From a virus, in the IMG/VR virus record IMGVR_UViG_3300018083_000098, positions 1 to 29,670 of that record: DNA of 29,670 nucleotides; one strand, given 5' to 3'. The notes beneath the pieces were generated by a model. It was not told where the DNA came from. It saw nothing but the letters and a program-made list of their open reading frames with translations, and did no database searches. The position numbers were made by a program, and so were the translations under genes. This document shows, one piece after another, positions 21,477 through 27,660 of the stretch. How positions within the stretch are numbered: the first letter of the stretch is position 1; each line of letters opens with the position of its first letter.

Positions 21477-21978
21477 AAACATTAACGATGTCAATGTCAT
21501 ATTCCTCCAGGATTTCTTTGAGAAGGATGGAAAATATTTCGTTGATATAGTGGGCTACATTGAGGAAGTTGAGTTTCACACATGGCTATCTCTGAGAAAA
21601 AAGAGAGAAGATTTTAATAGGAAAATTGGAGAGGTAGGAAAATGGGAAAAGACTTCTGATAAAAAAACAGAGAGGGCGATAAGGAAAAATGAAAATAAAT
21701 TCTATGAAGTCAGTCCTAAACTTTCCCAATCCCTAGACAACCGTTCCCTCCTAGAAAAGCTTTCCGGAACTTCCCATGTGCGATTTGAAAGATTCACATT
21801 CAGGAGAAACGGAAATGGAACTGAGCAGATATTTGTAAACAATAAATCAACAGGCTGTTGGATAGACAGCAATAATAAAATTGGAAGTTATTCCAAAGGA
21901 GGACCAGATGTCACCAACTGGCTGATGTATTACGGTTACAGTTTTAAAGAGTCTATGAAAATAATTAACCAACTTTAG
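21460..21978 (+). CDS. Replication-associated protein with primase-zinc-finger-like C-terminus
   Basis: This 172-residue protein starts inside the end of the helicase gene, with AAGGAGG 8 nt upstream. The C-terminal half (RFERFTFRRNGNGTEQIFV; NKSTGCWIDSNNKIGSYSKG; GPDVTNWLMYYGYSFKESM) resembles the fold pattern of the DnaG CHC2 domain (conserved G-GD..F/W...G.S..EA...) but without the zinc cysteines. The N-terminal half is unassigned and charged. Primase accessory or degenerate primase is a hypothesis based on pattern and position. Confidence 0.45.
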   Translation: MLTNFENINDVNVIFLQDFFEKDGKYFVDIVGYIEEVEFHTWLSLRKKREDFNRKIGEVGKWEKTSDKKTERAIRKNENKFYEVSPKLSQSLDNRSLLEKLSGTSHVRFERFTFRRNGNGTEQIFVNNKSTGCWIDSNNKIGSYSKGGPDVTNWLMYYGYSFKESMKIINQL

Positions 21979-21987
21979 GAGAAAAAA

Positions 21988-22854
21988 ATGAAAAGAGTAA
22001 ATGTTGAGCAGGGTTCCAGTGATTGGATTGATTTAAGAAGGAAACATTTGGGAGCATCAGACGTTTCCTGTGTGCTTGAACTTAGTCCATGGAAAACTCC
22101 ATACCAATTATGGGAGGAAAAAACTGGCAGAGGCGATGTCGATATATCAGACAAGAAAAAATTGTTTGCTATTGGACATGAGAAAGAGGCAATAGCTAGA
22201 ACAACTTATGAATCAAAGGTCGGATACAAGATGAATCCTGCTGTCATAAAGAATCCAAAGTATAATTTCTTTCTTGCCAGTCTTGACGGATTCAATGAAG
22301 AACAAAGTGATTTGATTGAAGTGAAATATATGGGAGCAGATAAATTAAATGATTTATCCAACGGAATAATTCCAAATTATTATTACACTCAACTCCAAAT
22401 GCAAATGTTGATGACAGGTCTTGATGAAATGAAACTGATTGGAGTCGGAGCGAACAATGAAATGATAGTTCAGATTGTTCAATTCAACGGAAGCATGGCA
22501 AACCAAATGGTCAGCAAATGTTTGGAGTTCTGGGATTTTGTTAAAAAAGATTCGCCTCCAAAGCTAACCGAAAAAGATTTCAGAGAAATCGAAGACGCAG
22601 CGACTCAAAGAGACATCGAGGAGTATCTCGGAGTCGTAACGCAAATAGAAATACTAACCAGCATGAAGGATGACCTCAGGAAACGCATCCAGAAGTCCAC
22701 AAATGGGCATAGGAGTCGTTATAAGAACATGACCATACAAACGATAAGGGTCAAGGGTCGAATCGATTATAGCTCAATTAAAGAGCTTGAAAGTATCGAC
22801 TTGGAGCAATACAGAAAACCAGACACAGAAGTTTTTAGAATTAATATTGACTAA
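21988..22854 (+). CDS. YqaJ/lambda-type viral exonuclease
   Basis: This 288-residue protein starts MKRVNVEQGSSDWIDLRRKH then LGASDVSCVLELSPWKTPY, the standard N-terminus of YqaJ recombinases. The PD-(D/E)XK catalytic residues are D100 (FLASLDGF), E111 and K113 (DLIEVKY). It degrades one strand of dsDNA ends, making single strands for ERF. AGGAG precedes the ATG by 6 nt. The C-terminal part (SMKDDLRKRIQKSTNGHR; GRIDYSSIKELE) is a typical extension. Confidence 0.88.
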   Translation: MKRVNVEQGSSDWIDLRRKHLGASDVSCVLELSPWKTPYQLWEEKTGRGDVDISDKKKLFAIGHEKEAIARTTYESKVGYKMNPAVIKNPKYNFFLASLDGFNEEQSDLIEVKYMGADKLNDLSNGIIPNYYYTQLQMQMLMTGLDEMKLIGVGANNEMIVQIVQFNGSMANQMVSKCLEFWDFVKKDSPPKLTEKDFREIEDAATQRDIEEYLGVVTQIEILTSMKDDLRKRIQKSTNGHRSRYKNMTIQTIRVKGRIDYSSIKELESIDLEQYRKPDTEVFRINID

Positions 22855-22862
22855 GAAAAAAA

Positions 22863-22904
22863 TGGCCAGAGAGAAATCCCTCTCCCTCTGGTCAGTTTTT
22901 TTTT
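22863..22904 (+). terminator. Terminator after the exonuclease gene, U-tract fused to GGAG
   Basis: A 9-bp stem TGGCCAGAG/CTCTGGTCA (22863-22871 with 22886-22894, one G-U pair), then G and nine U (22896-22904), followed immediately by GGAG at 22905. Confidence 0.8.
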
Positions 22905-22920
22905 GGAGAAAAAAACGTAA
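22905..22920 (+). other. Orphan ribosome-binding site with ACG in place of ATG
   Basis: GGAG, six A, then ACG and TAA: the same leader as in the neighbouring genes (GGAG-A6-ATG at 22960-22973), but with C instead of T in the start codon and a stop right after it. Looks like the remains of a lost small gene or a duplicated leader. Confidence 0.4.
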
Positions 22921-22970
22921 TCTAAACTTATCAGGTATTTAAAAATTGTAAAGTTAATTTGGAGAAAAAA

Positions 22971-23303
22971 ATGAAAAAGCCTAATGAAATTAGAGTGATT
23001 GTTATTGATTCAGAAAATCAAATGATAGTCGAAAGAGTGATTCGCAATGAGCTAAAGGAGTTTCAAAACTTAGTCGGAGGTCTTATAGACGCTGTGAGAT
23101 TGGATGAAAAAAATATTCTCTGGGTAAATGATGAAGGTTTACTAAGAAGTGAGAATTATTTTTTCAGATGGAACGGCAGACTACTAGCAGGGAGCGGTGT
23201 TATCGCCAGTGATGACGGCAAGGGAGAAACTGTCTCAACTACAATGACTGAATCTGAGGCGAAATCTAAAATTGATTTCTGTGGGATTTTAAAAATTAAC
23301 TAA
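22971..23303 (+). CDS. DUF3846-like small protein
   Basis: ATG 22971 (110 residues) follows GGAG-A6; an in-frame TTG at 22959 overlaps the site. The sequence VIDSENQMIVERVIRNELKE, FQNLVGGLIDAVRL and ILWVNDEGLL then LAGSGVIASDD fits the DUF3846 pattern seen in many phage and plasmid accessory proteins (a VGG.IE.V..... NEEG.L ... G..v). Molecular function unknown; such genes often occur in phage early accessory blocks. Confidence 0.6.
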   Translation: MKKPNEIRVIVIDSENQMIVERVIRNELKEFQNLVGGLIDAVRLDEKNILWVNDEGLLRSENYFFRWNGRLLAGSGVIASDDGKGETVSTTMTESEAKSKIDFCGILKIN

Positions 23304-23314
23304 GGAGAAAAAAA

Positions 23315-23716
23315 ATGACCGAGATTTCATTGGATGAAAATGGAAATGAATTGAAGTTTAGCAACGAAACATATTCTCTGACTCTAGCAAATCAAATGCG
23401 AATAAGAAAGATTGCTGAGGTCAAAGAGAAGGATTCAATTTTCTATTTGGTTTGCAGGAGAAAATATTCCGAACATTATTTTGTAAGTGCTGATTCCTGG
23501 GGATTCAATTATTGCATGATTGTTGATTTCGAGGACAAGCACCCAAAAGGAAAGGTTATAGTAATTTCAGAGGTAGGAAGATTTATGACAGACATTTCTA
23601 CGATACTGGATGAAGGGAAGTTTCTGCACTTCAAGGAAAGTGGTTTCGAGAGACAAATTTTTTTACATAATAGTTTATTTAAGAAAAAGGAGAATGAAAG
23701 TGAAGCCAGAAGTTGA
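23315..23716 (+). CDS. Hypothetical protein, 133 residues
   Basis: ATG follows AAGGAG by 7 nt. Segments: MTEISLDENGNELKFSNETY, a beta-rich middle (SIFYLVCRRKYSEHYFVSAD; NYCMIVDFEDKHP; KVIVISEVGRFMTD) and a charged C-terminus (KKKENESEARS). Probably one small alpha/beta domain. Family not recognised. Its last codons overlap the start of the next gene. Confidence 0.65.
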   Translation: MTEISLDENGNELKFSNETYSLTLANQMRIRKIAEVKEKDSIFYLVCRRKYSEHYFVSADSWGFNYCMIVDFEDKHPKGKVIVISEVGRFMTDISTILDEGKFLHFKESGFERQIFLHNSLFKKKENESEARS

Positions 23717-23951
23717 GTTGGAGATTAGTATCTCTGAAAGCATGATGAAGTATTTTAAAATTTATGATAACCCTCACGCCACTCCAAAAGATATTCACTA
23801 TGCAATGGCGAATGCAGGAGTGTCATTGGGCCATGCTCTTGGTATTTTAATAAGCACATTAGATGCTGAAAGTGCGGAGGCTGCACTGGATTCGATTACG
23901 AAATACGCTCTTGAAATAAGAAAGGATATTTTAACAAAGGAGAAAAAATGA
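23700..23951 (+). CDS. Hypothetical helical protein, 83 residues
   Basis: GTG 23700 is preferred: AAGGAG ends 7 nt upstream, while an ATG at 23694 lies only 1 nt from it. The protein is mostly helical (VELEISISESMMKYFKIYDN; HATPKDIHYAMANAGVSLGH; SAEAALDSITKYALEIRKD). Family not recognised. Its end overlaps the next ATG (ATGA). Confidence 0.65.
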   Translation: MKPEVELEISISESMMKYFKIYDNPHATPKDIHYAMANAGVSLGHALGILISTLDAESAEAALDSITKYALEIRKDILTKEKK

Positions 23952-24181
23952 ATTCTGATTTTAAAAAAGAGATTGCTAAAATGAAAAGTTTCATGAGTCC
24001 TAACGACATTAATCTTTACGCATCACTGATAGTTACAGGAGCAGATGGGCATGATTTGGATGTGTTGCTAACTTCTATTTGGCTTTCTGGAAAAGGAGAA
24101 GGAGTAAAAATTTCTATGGACACTATAAAGGAGTATTGCAATGAGAATAATATTAATATTGAAAAAAAAGTTTCTATTTAA
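23948..24181 (+). CDS. Hypothetical protein, 77 residues
   Basis: AAAGGAG 6 nt before the ATG; the start overlaps the upstream stop as ATGA. Helical with an amphipathic pattern: DFKKEIAKMKSFMSPNDIN, LYASLIVTGADGHDLDVLL, SIWLSGKGEGVKISMDTIKE. Not recognised. A second, overlapping frame begins within its last 41 nt (24141). Confidence 0.65.
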   Translation: MNSDFKKEIAKMKSFMSPNDINLYASLIVTGADGHDLDVLLTSIWLSGKGEGVKISMDTIKEYCNENNINIEKKVSI

Positions 24182-24248
24182 ATTTAAGCGGCACGAAAAG
24201 ACAGGCTCTATTGGCAATTTATTATTAGCAAGGAGATACTGGTCATGA
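24141..24248 (+). CDS. 35-residue basic peptide in an overlapping frame
   Basis: ATG 24141 with AAGGAG 7 nt upstream (both inside the 23948 gene) reads MRIILILKKKFLFKFKRHEK and ends LLLARRYWS; its TGA overlaps the next ATG. The strong site and the coupling to the next peptide support it. Basic and amphipathic; function unknown. Confidence 0.45.
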   Translation: MRIILILKKKFLFKFKRHEKTGSIGNLLLARRYWS

Positions 24249-24388
24249 GTTTATTTTGGAGCATTTGGTTCTTTAATTTTAAAGTAGCTTATTGTATTAA
24301 TAACTTTCCATTTACGATAATTGAATTTGATTATTATCAGAAGAAAGAAATTTGCATAGCTCAAACATTAACAAAGGAGAGAAAGTGA
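24245..24388 (+). CDS. 47-residue aromatic peptide
   Basis: ATG 24245 overlaps the stop of the previous peptide; AAGGAG is 9 nt upstream. Starts MSLFWSIWFFNFKVAYCINN and continues FPFTIIEFDYYQKKE; Phe/Trp/Tyr-rich and possibly membrane-associated. Its TGA overlaps the GTG of the next gene (GTGA). Confidence 0.5.
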   Translation: MSLFWSIWFFNFKVAYCINNFPFTIIEFDYYQKKEICIAQTLTKERK

Positions 24389-24591
24389 AAACACAGATTA
24401 ATGTAACTCAGTTAACAAAAGGATTTACAGTGGAAATCAAGAATCAAAAAGGATTGCTTAGTGCGTATGTTTTTGAAACATCTGAGTCAATGGGAAAGTT
24501 CTTTCAGGATTATTTTGATAAACCAGTAAAGACAAAGGTTATCAGAAGACCTAAAGTTTTAGTAAAATATCCTGAATCTGTGCAACAATAG
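24385..24591 (+). CDS. Hypothetical protein, 68 residues
   Basis: GTG 24385 with AAAGGAG 5-6 nt upstream; an in-frame TTG further upstream is ignored. Begins MKTQINVTQLTKGFTVEIKN, then GLLSAYVFETSESMGKFFQD and a basic C-terminus (KTKVIRRPKVLVKYPE). Small beta protein, not recognised. Confidence 0.6.
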   Translation: MKTQINVTQLTKGFTVEIKNQKGLLSAYVFETSESMGKFFQDYFDKPVKTKVIRRPKVLVKYPESVQQ

Positions 24592-24648
24592 AAATCACAA
24601 GGATGTTGATAGTGCCTCAAGGAGGAGGCAATTAAATCTGGAGGTACT

Positions 24649-24756
24649 GTGAAAATATTAGGTGATATATTAACTGGTCTGACTTGGGGAATTGGCTTCT
24701 GGCTTGCATACATTCTATTAAAGGTATTGGGTAAATATCTTAATTTTAGTTTATAA
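24649..24756 (+). CDS. 35-residue single-span membrane peptide
   Basis: GTG 24649 with GGAGG 4 nt upstream. Sequence MKILGDILTGLTWGIGFWLA then YILLKVLGKYLNFSL: one hydrophobic helix with Gly/Trp, typical of a small phage membrane protein. Function unknown. A 10-codon frame (24604-24636) with a weak site precedes it and could be a leader. Confidence 0.5.
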   Translation: MKILGDILTGLTWGIGFWLAYILLKVLGKYLNFSL

Positions 24757-24815
24757 TCTTATTTTAATATCTTATCCCGATTAAGTTTGTTGCATATTAT
24801 TCCGATAGGTCTATT

Positions 24816-25082
24816 ATGAATATTAGAGAACTTTTTAATAAGATTTTCAATAAGGAAACTAAAATGAAAGACAGAACATTATTTGATTATCTAAGCGATT
24901 CCGTAAAGGAAGGGAAAAGTAATTTCACTTTGTCGGCAATTATGGAAGGTAAAAAATTAAATTTATCTTTGAGGAAATATCCAGCAGTACAAGGGGATGT
25001 GGCATTTGAAATATCTATAGATAAGAAAGATTCCCTTGAGGCAATAAAAGCTGATGTGGTTGAACCTAAGGAATGTGATTAA
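24816..25082 (+). CDS. Hypothetical protein, 88 residues
   Basis: ATG 24816 has only a weak AGG upstream; an ATG at 24864 (MKDRTLF) has AAGGAA 6 nt upstream and may be the real start. C-terminal beta region: FTLSAIMEGKKLNLSLRKY and VAFEISIDKKDSLEAIKAD. Not recognised. It is the last rightward gene and converges on the leftward block; no terminator is seen between them. Confidence 0.6.
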   Translation: MNIRELFNKIFNKETKMKDRTLFDYLSDSVKEGKSNFTLSAIMEGKKLNLSLRKYPAVQGDVAFEISIDKKDSLEAIKADVVEPKECD

Positions 25083-25089
25083 TATATTG

Positions 25090-25401
25090 TTATTTTTCAT
25101 CCTTTAAAAGTTTGTCTAACTCAGCCTCAATTGATTTTCTAGCCTCTTTGTTGGCATCTAGTTGGTCGTATAAATTAGGATTGAGTGCTACTTTAAGGCT
25201 TTGTAATTTCCTACGTTCGTTACTATTTTTTCTTAATTCTTTAATTAAGCTAGCTTTATCTTTTTTAAACTCAGATTTACTTCTTGGTTGTTTACCGCCA
25301 TCTTTTTTATAACTTCCACGAGTATCGCCCGGATTAGGACCTGAGCCCGGACCACCTAACTTCACAAGTTGATTAATTTTTATCTTTTTAATTTCTTTCA
25401 T
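25090..25401 (-). CDS. Small coiled-coil protein with GGPGSGPN motif (paralogue 1)
   Basis: This 103-residue protein has at residues 15-29 LGGPGSGPNPGDTRG, then a polar basic linker (SYKKDGGKQPRSKSE) and a charged helix (LIKELRKNSNERRKLQSLK; KEARKSIEAELDKLLKDE). The GGxGSG peptide is a motif I know from linker regions of MuF-type head and related phage proteins. The gene next upstream shares the same beginning. Possibly a virion-associated or DNA-delivered protein; unproven. Confidence 0.65.
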   Translation of the reverse strand: MKEIKKIKINQLVKLGGPGSGPNPGDTRGSYKKDGGKQPRSKSEFKKDKASLIKELRKNSNERRKLQSLKVALNPNLYDQLDANKEARKSIEAELDKLLKDEK

Positions 25402-25412
25402 ATAAATCCTCT

Positions 25413-25787
25413 TTAATCTCCATATTTTATGTAATCTAGCTTAGCACCTGTAGCTATATCGCCCTTCTGCATCTCAGATACTGCTTTTTCGAAATCAGAC
25501 TTTCTTTTTATTTTTTCTGAGTCTAATAATTTCTTTTCAAGTTTATCCAAATCCTTATATAAGGCTTCAGTTACGAACATTCCGTTCAACGGGTTAGCAA
25601 TTTGGGTTTTTATGATTTCAATTTCCCTTTTGACTGCTTCTGTTTCTTTAGGAGTCATCTGTCTTTGTCTACTAGGCCTATCTTTTTTAGAGCTACCTTT
25701 TGTGTTATAGTTACCTCTAGTGTCTCCTTCATTGGGGCCTGAACCGGGTCCACCTAGCTTAATAGTTCCACCTTTAATTTCCTTCAT
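25413..25787 (-). CDS. Small coiled-coil protein with GGPGSGPN motif (paralogue 2)
   Basis: This 124-residue protein opens MKEIK like its neighbour, with LGGPGSGPNEGDTRG at residues 11-25, then a Ser/Lys linker and a long charged helix (EAVKREIEIIKTQIANPLNG; DLDKLEKKLLDSEKIKRK). AGGAG lies 6 nt before the ATG. The two genes are adjacent and most similar in the motif region, so a tandem duplication with diverged tails is likely. Confidence 0.65.
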   Translation of the reverse strand: MKEIKGGTIKLGGPGSGPNEGDTRGNYNTKGSSKKDRPSRQRQMTPKETEAVKREIEIIKTQIANPLNGMFVTEALYKDLDKLEKKLLDSEKIKRKSDFEKAVSEMQKGDIATGAKLDYIKYGD

Positions 25788-25821
25788 ATCACTCTCCTGT
25801 TAAAAGTATATATCATATTTT

Positions 25822-26193
25822 TTAATTTATAAGCTGTTTAACTTCTTCTAAGGAGCAAACAAACTCTGCCACATTACCAGTTAGCCTTATGTCGTTGACC
25901 TCTTCTATCTGGCTTTTGTAGCGTTTAAGGGTAACATTATTTGAACTAAACCCACCTTCTAGTAATCTCTCTTTGTGCTTTAGGATAAATTCTTTTTCGC
26001 TAGCAGTCTTAACCTCGAAAAAGTATGCCTGTGATTTATAAAGGAATAGGATGTCCAAGTAGGTCTTGTTTTTTTTGACTACTCGACCTCTAATTAATAA
26101 ACCTTGCCCATCGAGACGGATAGTTTTTGAGTTAGGGATATCTTTCAGATAGTCCATAATTTCACCCTGAATTTCTGATTCGCTTTTTGGCAT
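25822..26193 (-). CDS. VRR-NUC-type nuclease
   Basis: Start ATG 26193 (123 residues) is chosen for its TAGGG site; an upstream in-frame ATG (26211) has none. Features: SESEIQGEIMDYLK, then a strand-rich core with D (KTYLDILFLY) and E-x-K (AYFFEVKTASEKE), the PD-(D/E)XK catalytic pair of VRR-NUC domains, ending LTGNVAEFVCSLEEVKQL. Such small phage nucleases often act on branched or damaged DNA. Usual length for the family is similar. Confidence 0.75.
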   Translation of the reverse strand: MPKSESEIQGEIMDYLKDIPNSKTIRLDGQGLLIRGRVVKKNKTYLDILFLYKSQAYFFEVKTASEKEFILKHKERLLEGGFSSNNVTLKRYKSQIEEVNDIRLTGNVAEFVCSLEEVKQLIN

Positions 26194-26317
26194 ATTTAAT
26201 AACCCTACCATAAACAGGAACTCTTATTCCGTAATATCGACCTCTGGTACTTTTCGGCAATACGATTGATTTAAATATCTTAAATCTTTTTTTGCAAGTC
26301 CTGACTACTCTTCGCAT
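26162..26317 (-). CDS. 51-residue strongly basic peptide (overlaps two neighbours)
   Basis: ATG 26317, TGA 26164-26162. Reads MRRVVRTCKKRFKIFKSIVL, then PKSTRGRYYGIRVPVYGRV and IKYAKKRIRNSG: nearly a third Lys/Arg. It overlaps the end of the 26499 gene and the start of the nuclease gene, and fills what would otherwise be a 111-nt gap. AGGGA precedes the ATG by 4-5 nt. Likely nucleic-acid binding; not recognised. Confidence 0.5.
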   Translation of the reverse strand: MRRVVRTCKKRFKIFKSIVLPKSTRGRYYGIRVPVYGRVIKYAKKRIRNSG

Positions 26318-26499
26318 AAGTTCCCTATGTAAAATGATATCTCCAGGAATGCTCTATCGGTGGTAAATAAATATTTCTGACCATTGAAAACAGTAAGGAT
26401 AGCGTATGGGATTTCTTCATCTGCCATACGCCATTTAGTGACGATTAGATAGATGGCGTTGTGAGATGGAATGTAATAGATTTCACCAGAATTGGTCAT
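26305..26499 (-). CDS. Hypothetical protein, 64 residues, probably leaderless mRNA
   Basis: The sequence starts MTNSGEIYYIPSHNAIYLIV then TKWRMADEEIPYAILTVF and FTTDRAFLEISFYIGNLCEE; a small beta-rich protein, not recognised. No Shine-Dalgarno precedes the ATG; instead a perfect extended -10 promoter lies 5 nt upstream, placing the transcription start at or next to the ATG. Confidence 0.6.
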   Translation of the reverse strand: MTNSGEIYYIPSHNAIYLIVTKWRMADEEIPYAILTVFNGQKYLFTTDRAFLEISFYIGNLCEE

Positions 26500-26504
26500 A
26501 ACTT

Positions 26505-26513
26505 ATTATAACA
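26505..26513 (-). promoter_or_regulatory. Extended -10 promoter TGTTATAAT
   Basis: On the minus strand TGT then TATAAT (26510-26505) is followed by AAGTT and the ATG at 26499. This perfect -10 with TGn does not need a -35; none is obvious. It sits right after an eight-U run. Confidence 0.65.
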
Positions 26514-26520
26514 AAAAAAA

Positions 26521-26594
26521 CCCTGCACTTGAGAAATGACCTAAAAATGTTATCTGGGAGGATTGCATTATGAAAGAAATTTACCAGTGCAGGG
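26521..26594. repeat. 9-bp perfect inverted repeat with U-tract on the leftward side
   Basis: CCCTGCACT (26521-26529) and AGTGCAGGG (26586-26594) are 56 nt apart. Leftward RNA would have eight U directly after the stem, as in a terminator with an overlong loop. The loop holds GGGAGG and an ATG of a rightward 29-codon frame. Confidence 0.6.
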
Positions 26595-26659
26595 AAAAAC
26601 AGTCGGTAGTAAACGGATTTAATGAAAACACCCGACTATTTTTTTTAATTATTTTCTAA
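26570..26659 (+). CDS. 29-residue peptide inside the hairpin loop (tentative)
   Basis: ATG 26570 has a strong GGGAGG 8 nt upstream. Reads MKEIYQCREKQSVVNGFNEN then TRLFFLIIF. It is the only rightward frame among leftward genes here, and its 3' part crosses a terminator stem. Only the ribosome site argues for it. Confidence 0.3.
   Translation: MKEIYQCREKQSVVNGFNENTRLFFLIIF
26601..26646. terminator. Possible bidirectional terminator after the secreted-protein gene
   Basis: AGTCGG (26601-26606) pairs with CCGACT (26632-26637) across a 25-nt loop. Rightward it is followed by eight U (26639-26646), leftward by G and five U. It lies just past the 26649 stop. Confidence 0.5.
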
Positions 26660-27182
26660 TAGGTATCGGATGCCATTCTGAACTCATCGGTTTTCCGTCC
26701 ATATAGTTTTCAACTCCGCATAGTTTTTTGCTACGTCCAGTTTCAACTACAGTTAGGATTTTTTCATTATGAATTGTCTCAGCTAGCACAGATAACTGAC
26801 AAAATTTATTAACGGATTCCATTGCTAGGATTTGGTCACAGGTAACAGAGAATTCCATCTCAACAGTTTTGCAGACTTCTTTTACACCGCCACATTGCAT
26901 ATCAGTATCTGGCCAATCACATTTCTCAGCTACCTGAGGTGCAGCTACGTTTGGCTTACTTGTTACAGCACTAGAGGATACTGTTCTTCGGTTATGAAAA
27001 GTAGCATCATCATGTCCAGCAGGGACCCACTCATATCTCTCATCCTTGCAAGTGATTTTAATATCAGTTGGTGGCAATTGATTATGAAATGCTCCTGGGT
27101 CTTTACAGGCCAGTTTAAGGTCAGCGATTCCATCATCAGCTTGTACAGAAAAAACAAATAAGAATAATAGTAAAAATTTCAT
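26649..27182 (-). CDS. Secreted cysteine-rich protein, 177 residues
   Basis: An N-terminal signal peptide is clear: MKFLLLFLFVFSVQADDG with cleavage probably after VQA. The mature part has eight Cys, e.g. LACKDP, KITCKDER, EKCDWPD, MQCGG, EVCKT, VTCDQ, KFCQL and KLCGV, which could form disulphides in the periplasm or outside. Two similar beginnings (AF/TFHN..., CKD) suggest a short internal repeat. GGAGG precedes the ATG. Not a recognised family; perhaps a periplasmic exclusion or host-interaction protein of a Gram-negative host. Confidence 0.7.
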   Translation of the reverse strand: MKFLLLFLFVFSVQADDGIADLKLACKDPGAFHNQLPPTDIKITCKDERYEWVPAGHDDATFHNRRTVSSSAVTSKPNVAAPQVAEKCDWPDTDMQCGGVKEVCKTVEMEFSVTCDQILAMESVNKFCQLSVLAETIHNEKILTVVETGRSKKLCGVENYMDGKPMSSEWHPIPIRK

Positions 27183-27236
27183 TAGAAAACCTCCATGTTA
27201 GTTTATTCAGATTCTAAATTACATAGAGGTGATTGG

Positions 27237-27320
27237 CTATTTTCTCTTTTTAAATGCTAAAGCTATTGCTCCTGCCGCAGCTATGATTACTATGCTGGTT
27301 AGAATTATAGCTACACTCAC
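27237..27320 (-). CDS. 27-residue single-span membrane peptide
   Basis: GTG 27320 overlaps the upstream stop (GTGA) and has AAAGG 7 nt before it. Sequence MSVAIILTSIVIIAAAGAIA then LAFKKRK: one transmembrane helix with a basic cytoplasmic end. Could be a holin-like or envelope peptide; too short to assign. Confidence 0.55.
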   Translation of the reverse strand: MSVAIILTSIVIIAAAGAIALAFKKRK

Positions 27321-27544
27321 AGAATATCCTTTACCGACTCTTTCACTTTATTAAGTTTATGTCCTATCTTTGTAAACTGTCTGCATTGAGAGTACTTTCT
27401 ACCACTCATATCAGTTCCTATAAACGCCCAGCCTTCAATACAGACTAGCTGAGGACAATGCTTAAGACTACATGGCCATTGAGGACTACCGCTTGTATAA
27501 GGACTAAAAAGCACCAATAGAGATAATATAGATAGAAAATCCAT
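27317..27544 (-). CDS. Exported Cys-rich small protein, 75 residues
   Basis: It starts MDFLSILSLLVLFSPYTSGS, a signal peptide or membrane anchor, followed by PCSLKHCPQLVC, then a second part GWAFIGTDMSGRKYSQCRQF and a charged C-terminal helix. Four cysteines. ATG overlaps the TAA of the preceding gene (TAATG). Family not recognised; located in a string of tiny membrane or exported proteins. Confidence 0.6.
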   Translation of the reverse strand: MDFLSILSLLVLFSPYTSGSPQWPCSLKHCPQLVCIEGWAFIGTDMSGRKYSQCRQFTKIGHKLNKVKESVKDIL

Positions 27545-27660
27545 TATTCTTCTTCCTTCTTGTGTTCTTTTTTAGCTTTCATTCTTTTCCATAAGTCTCT
27601 GGCGGAAAACCCGCCAGCTACTACAATAACAACAGCGACAAATATTTCTACTACTCCCAT
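27544..27660 (-). CDS. 38-residue membrane peptide with charged tail
   Basis: ATG 27660 overlaps the upstream TAA (TAATG) and its own TAA overlaps the next ATG in the same way. MGVVEIFVAVVIVVAGGFSA is a transmembrane helix, then DLWKRMKAKKEHKKEEE is a charged tail: holin-like topology. A perfect 7-bp hairpin CTGGCGG/CCGCCAG lies within the gene. Function as holin or antiholin is a guess. Confidence 0.55.
   Translation of the reverse strand: MGVVEIFVAVVIVVAGGFSARDLWKRMKAKKEHKKEEE

Noticed and set aside
23610-23693. Upstream extension of the 83-residue gene
   Set aside because: It lies wholly within the previous gene in another frame and lacks a ribosome site; AAGGAG fits GTG 23700.
24751-24757. 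TATAAT near the end of the membrane peptide as a promoter
   Set aside because: No acceptable -35 at 16-18 nt, and it overlaps the stop codon of the gene; AT-rich background makes chance matches likely.
26521-26594. Inverted repeat as an attachment or transposon end
   Set aside because: No transposase or integrase nearby and no target duplication; U-tracts indicate transcription structure instead.
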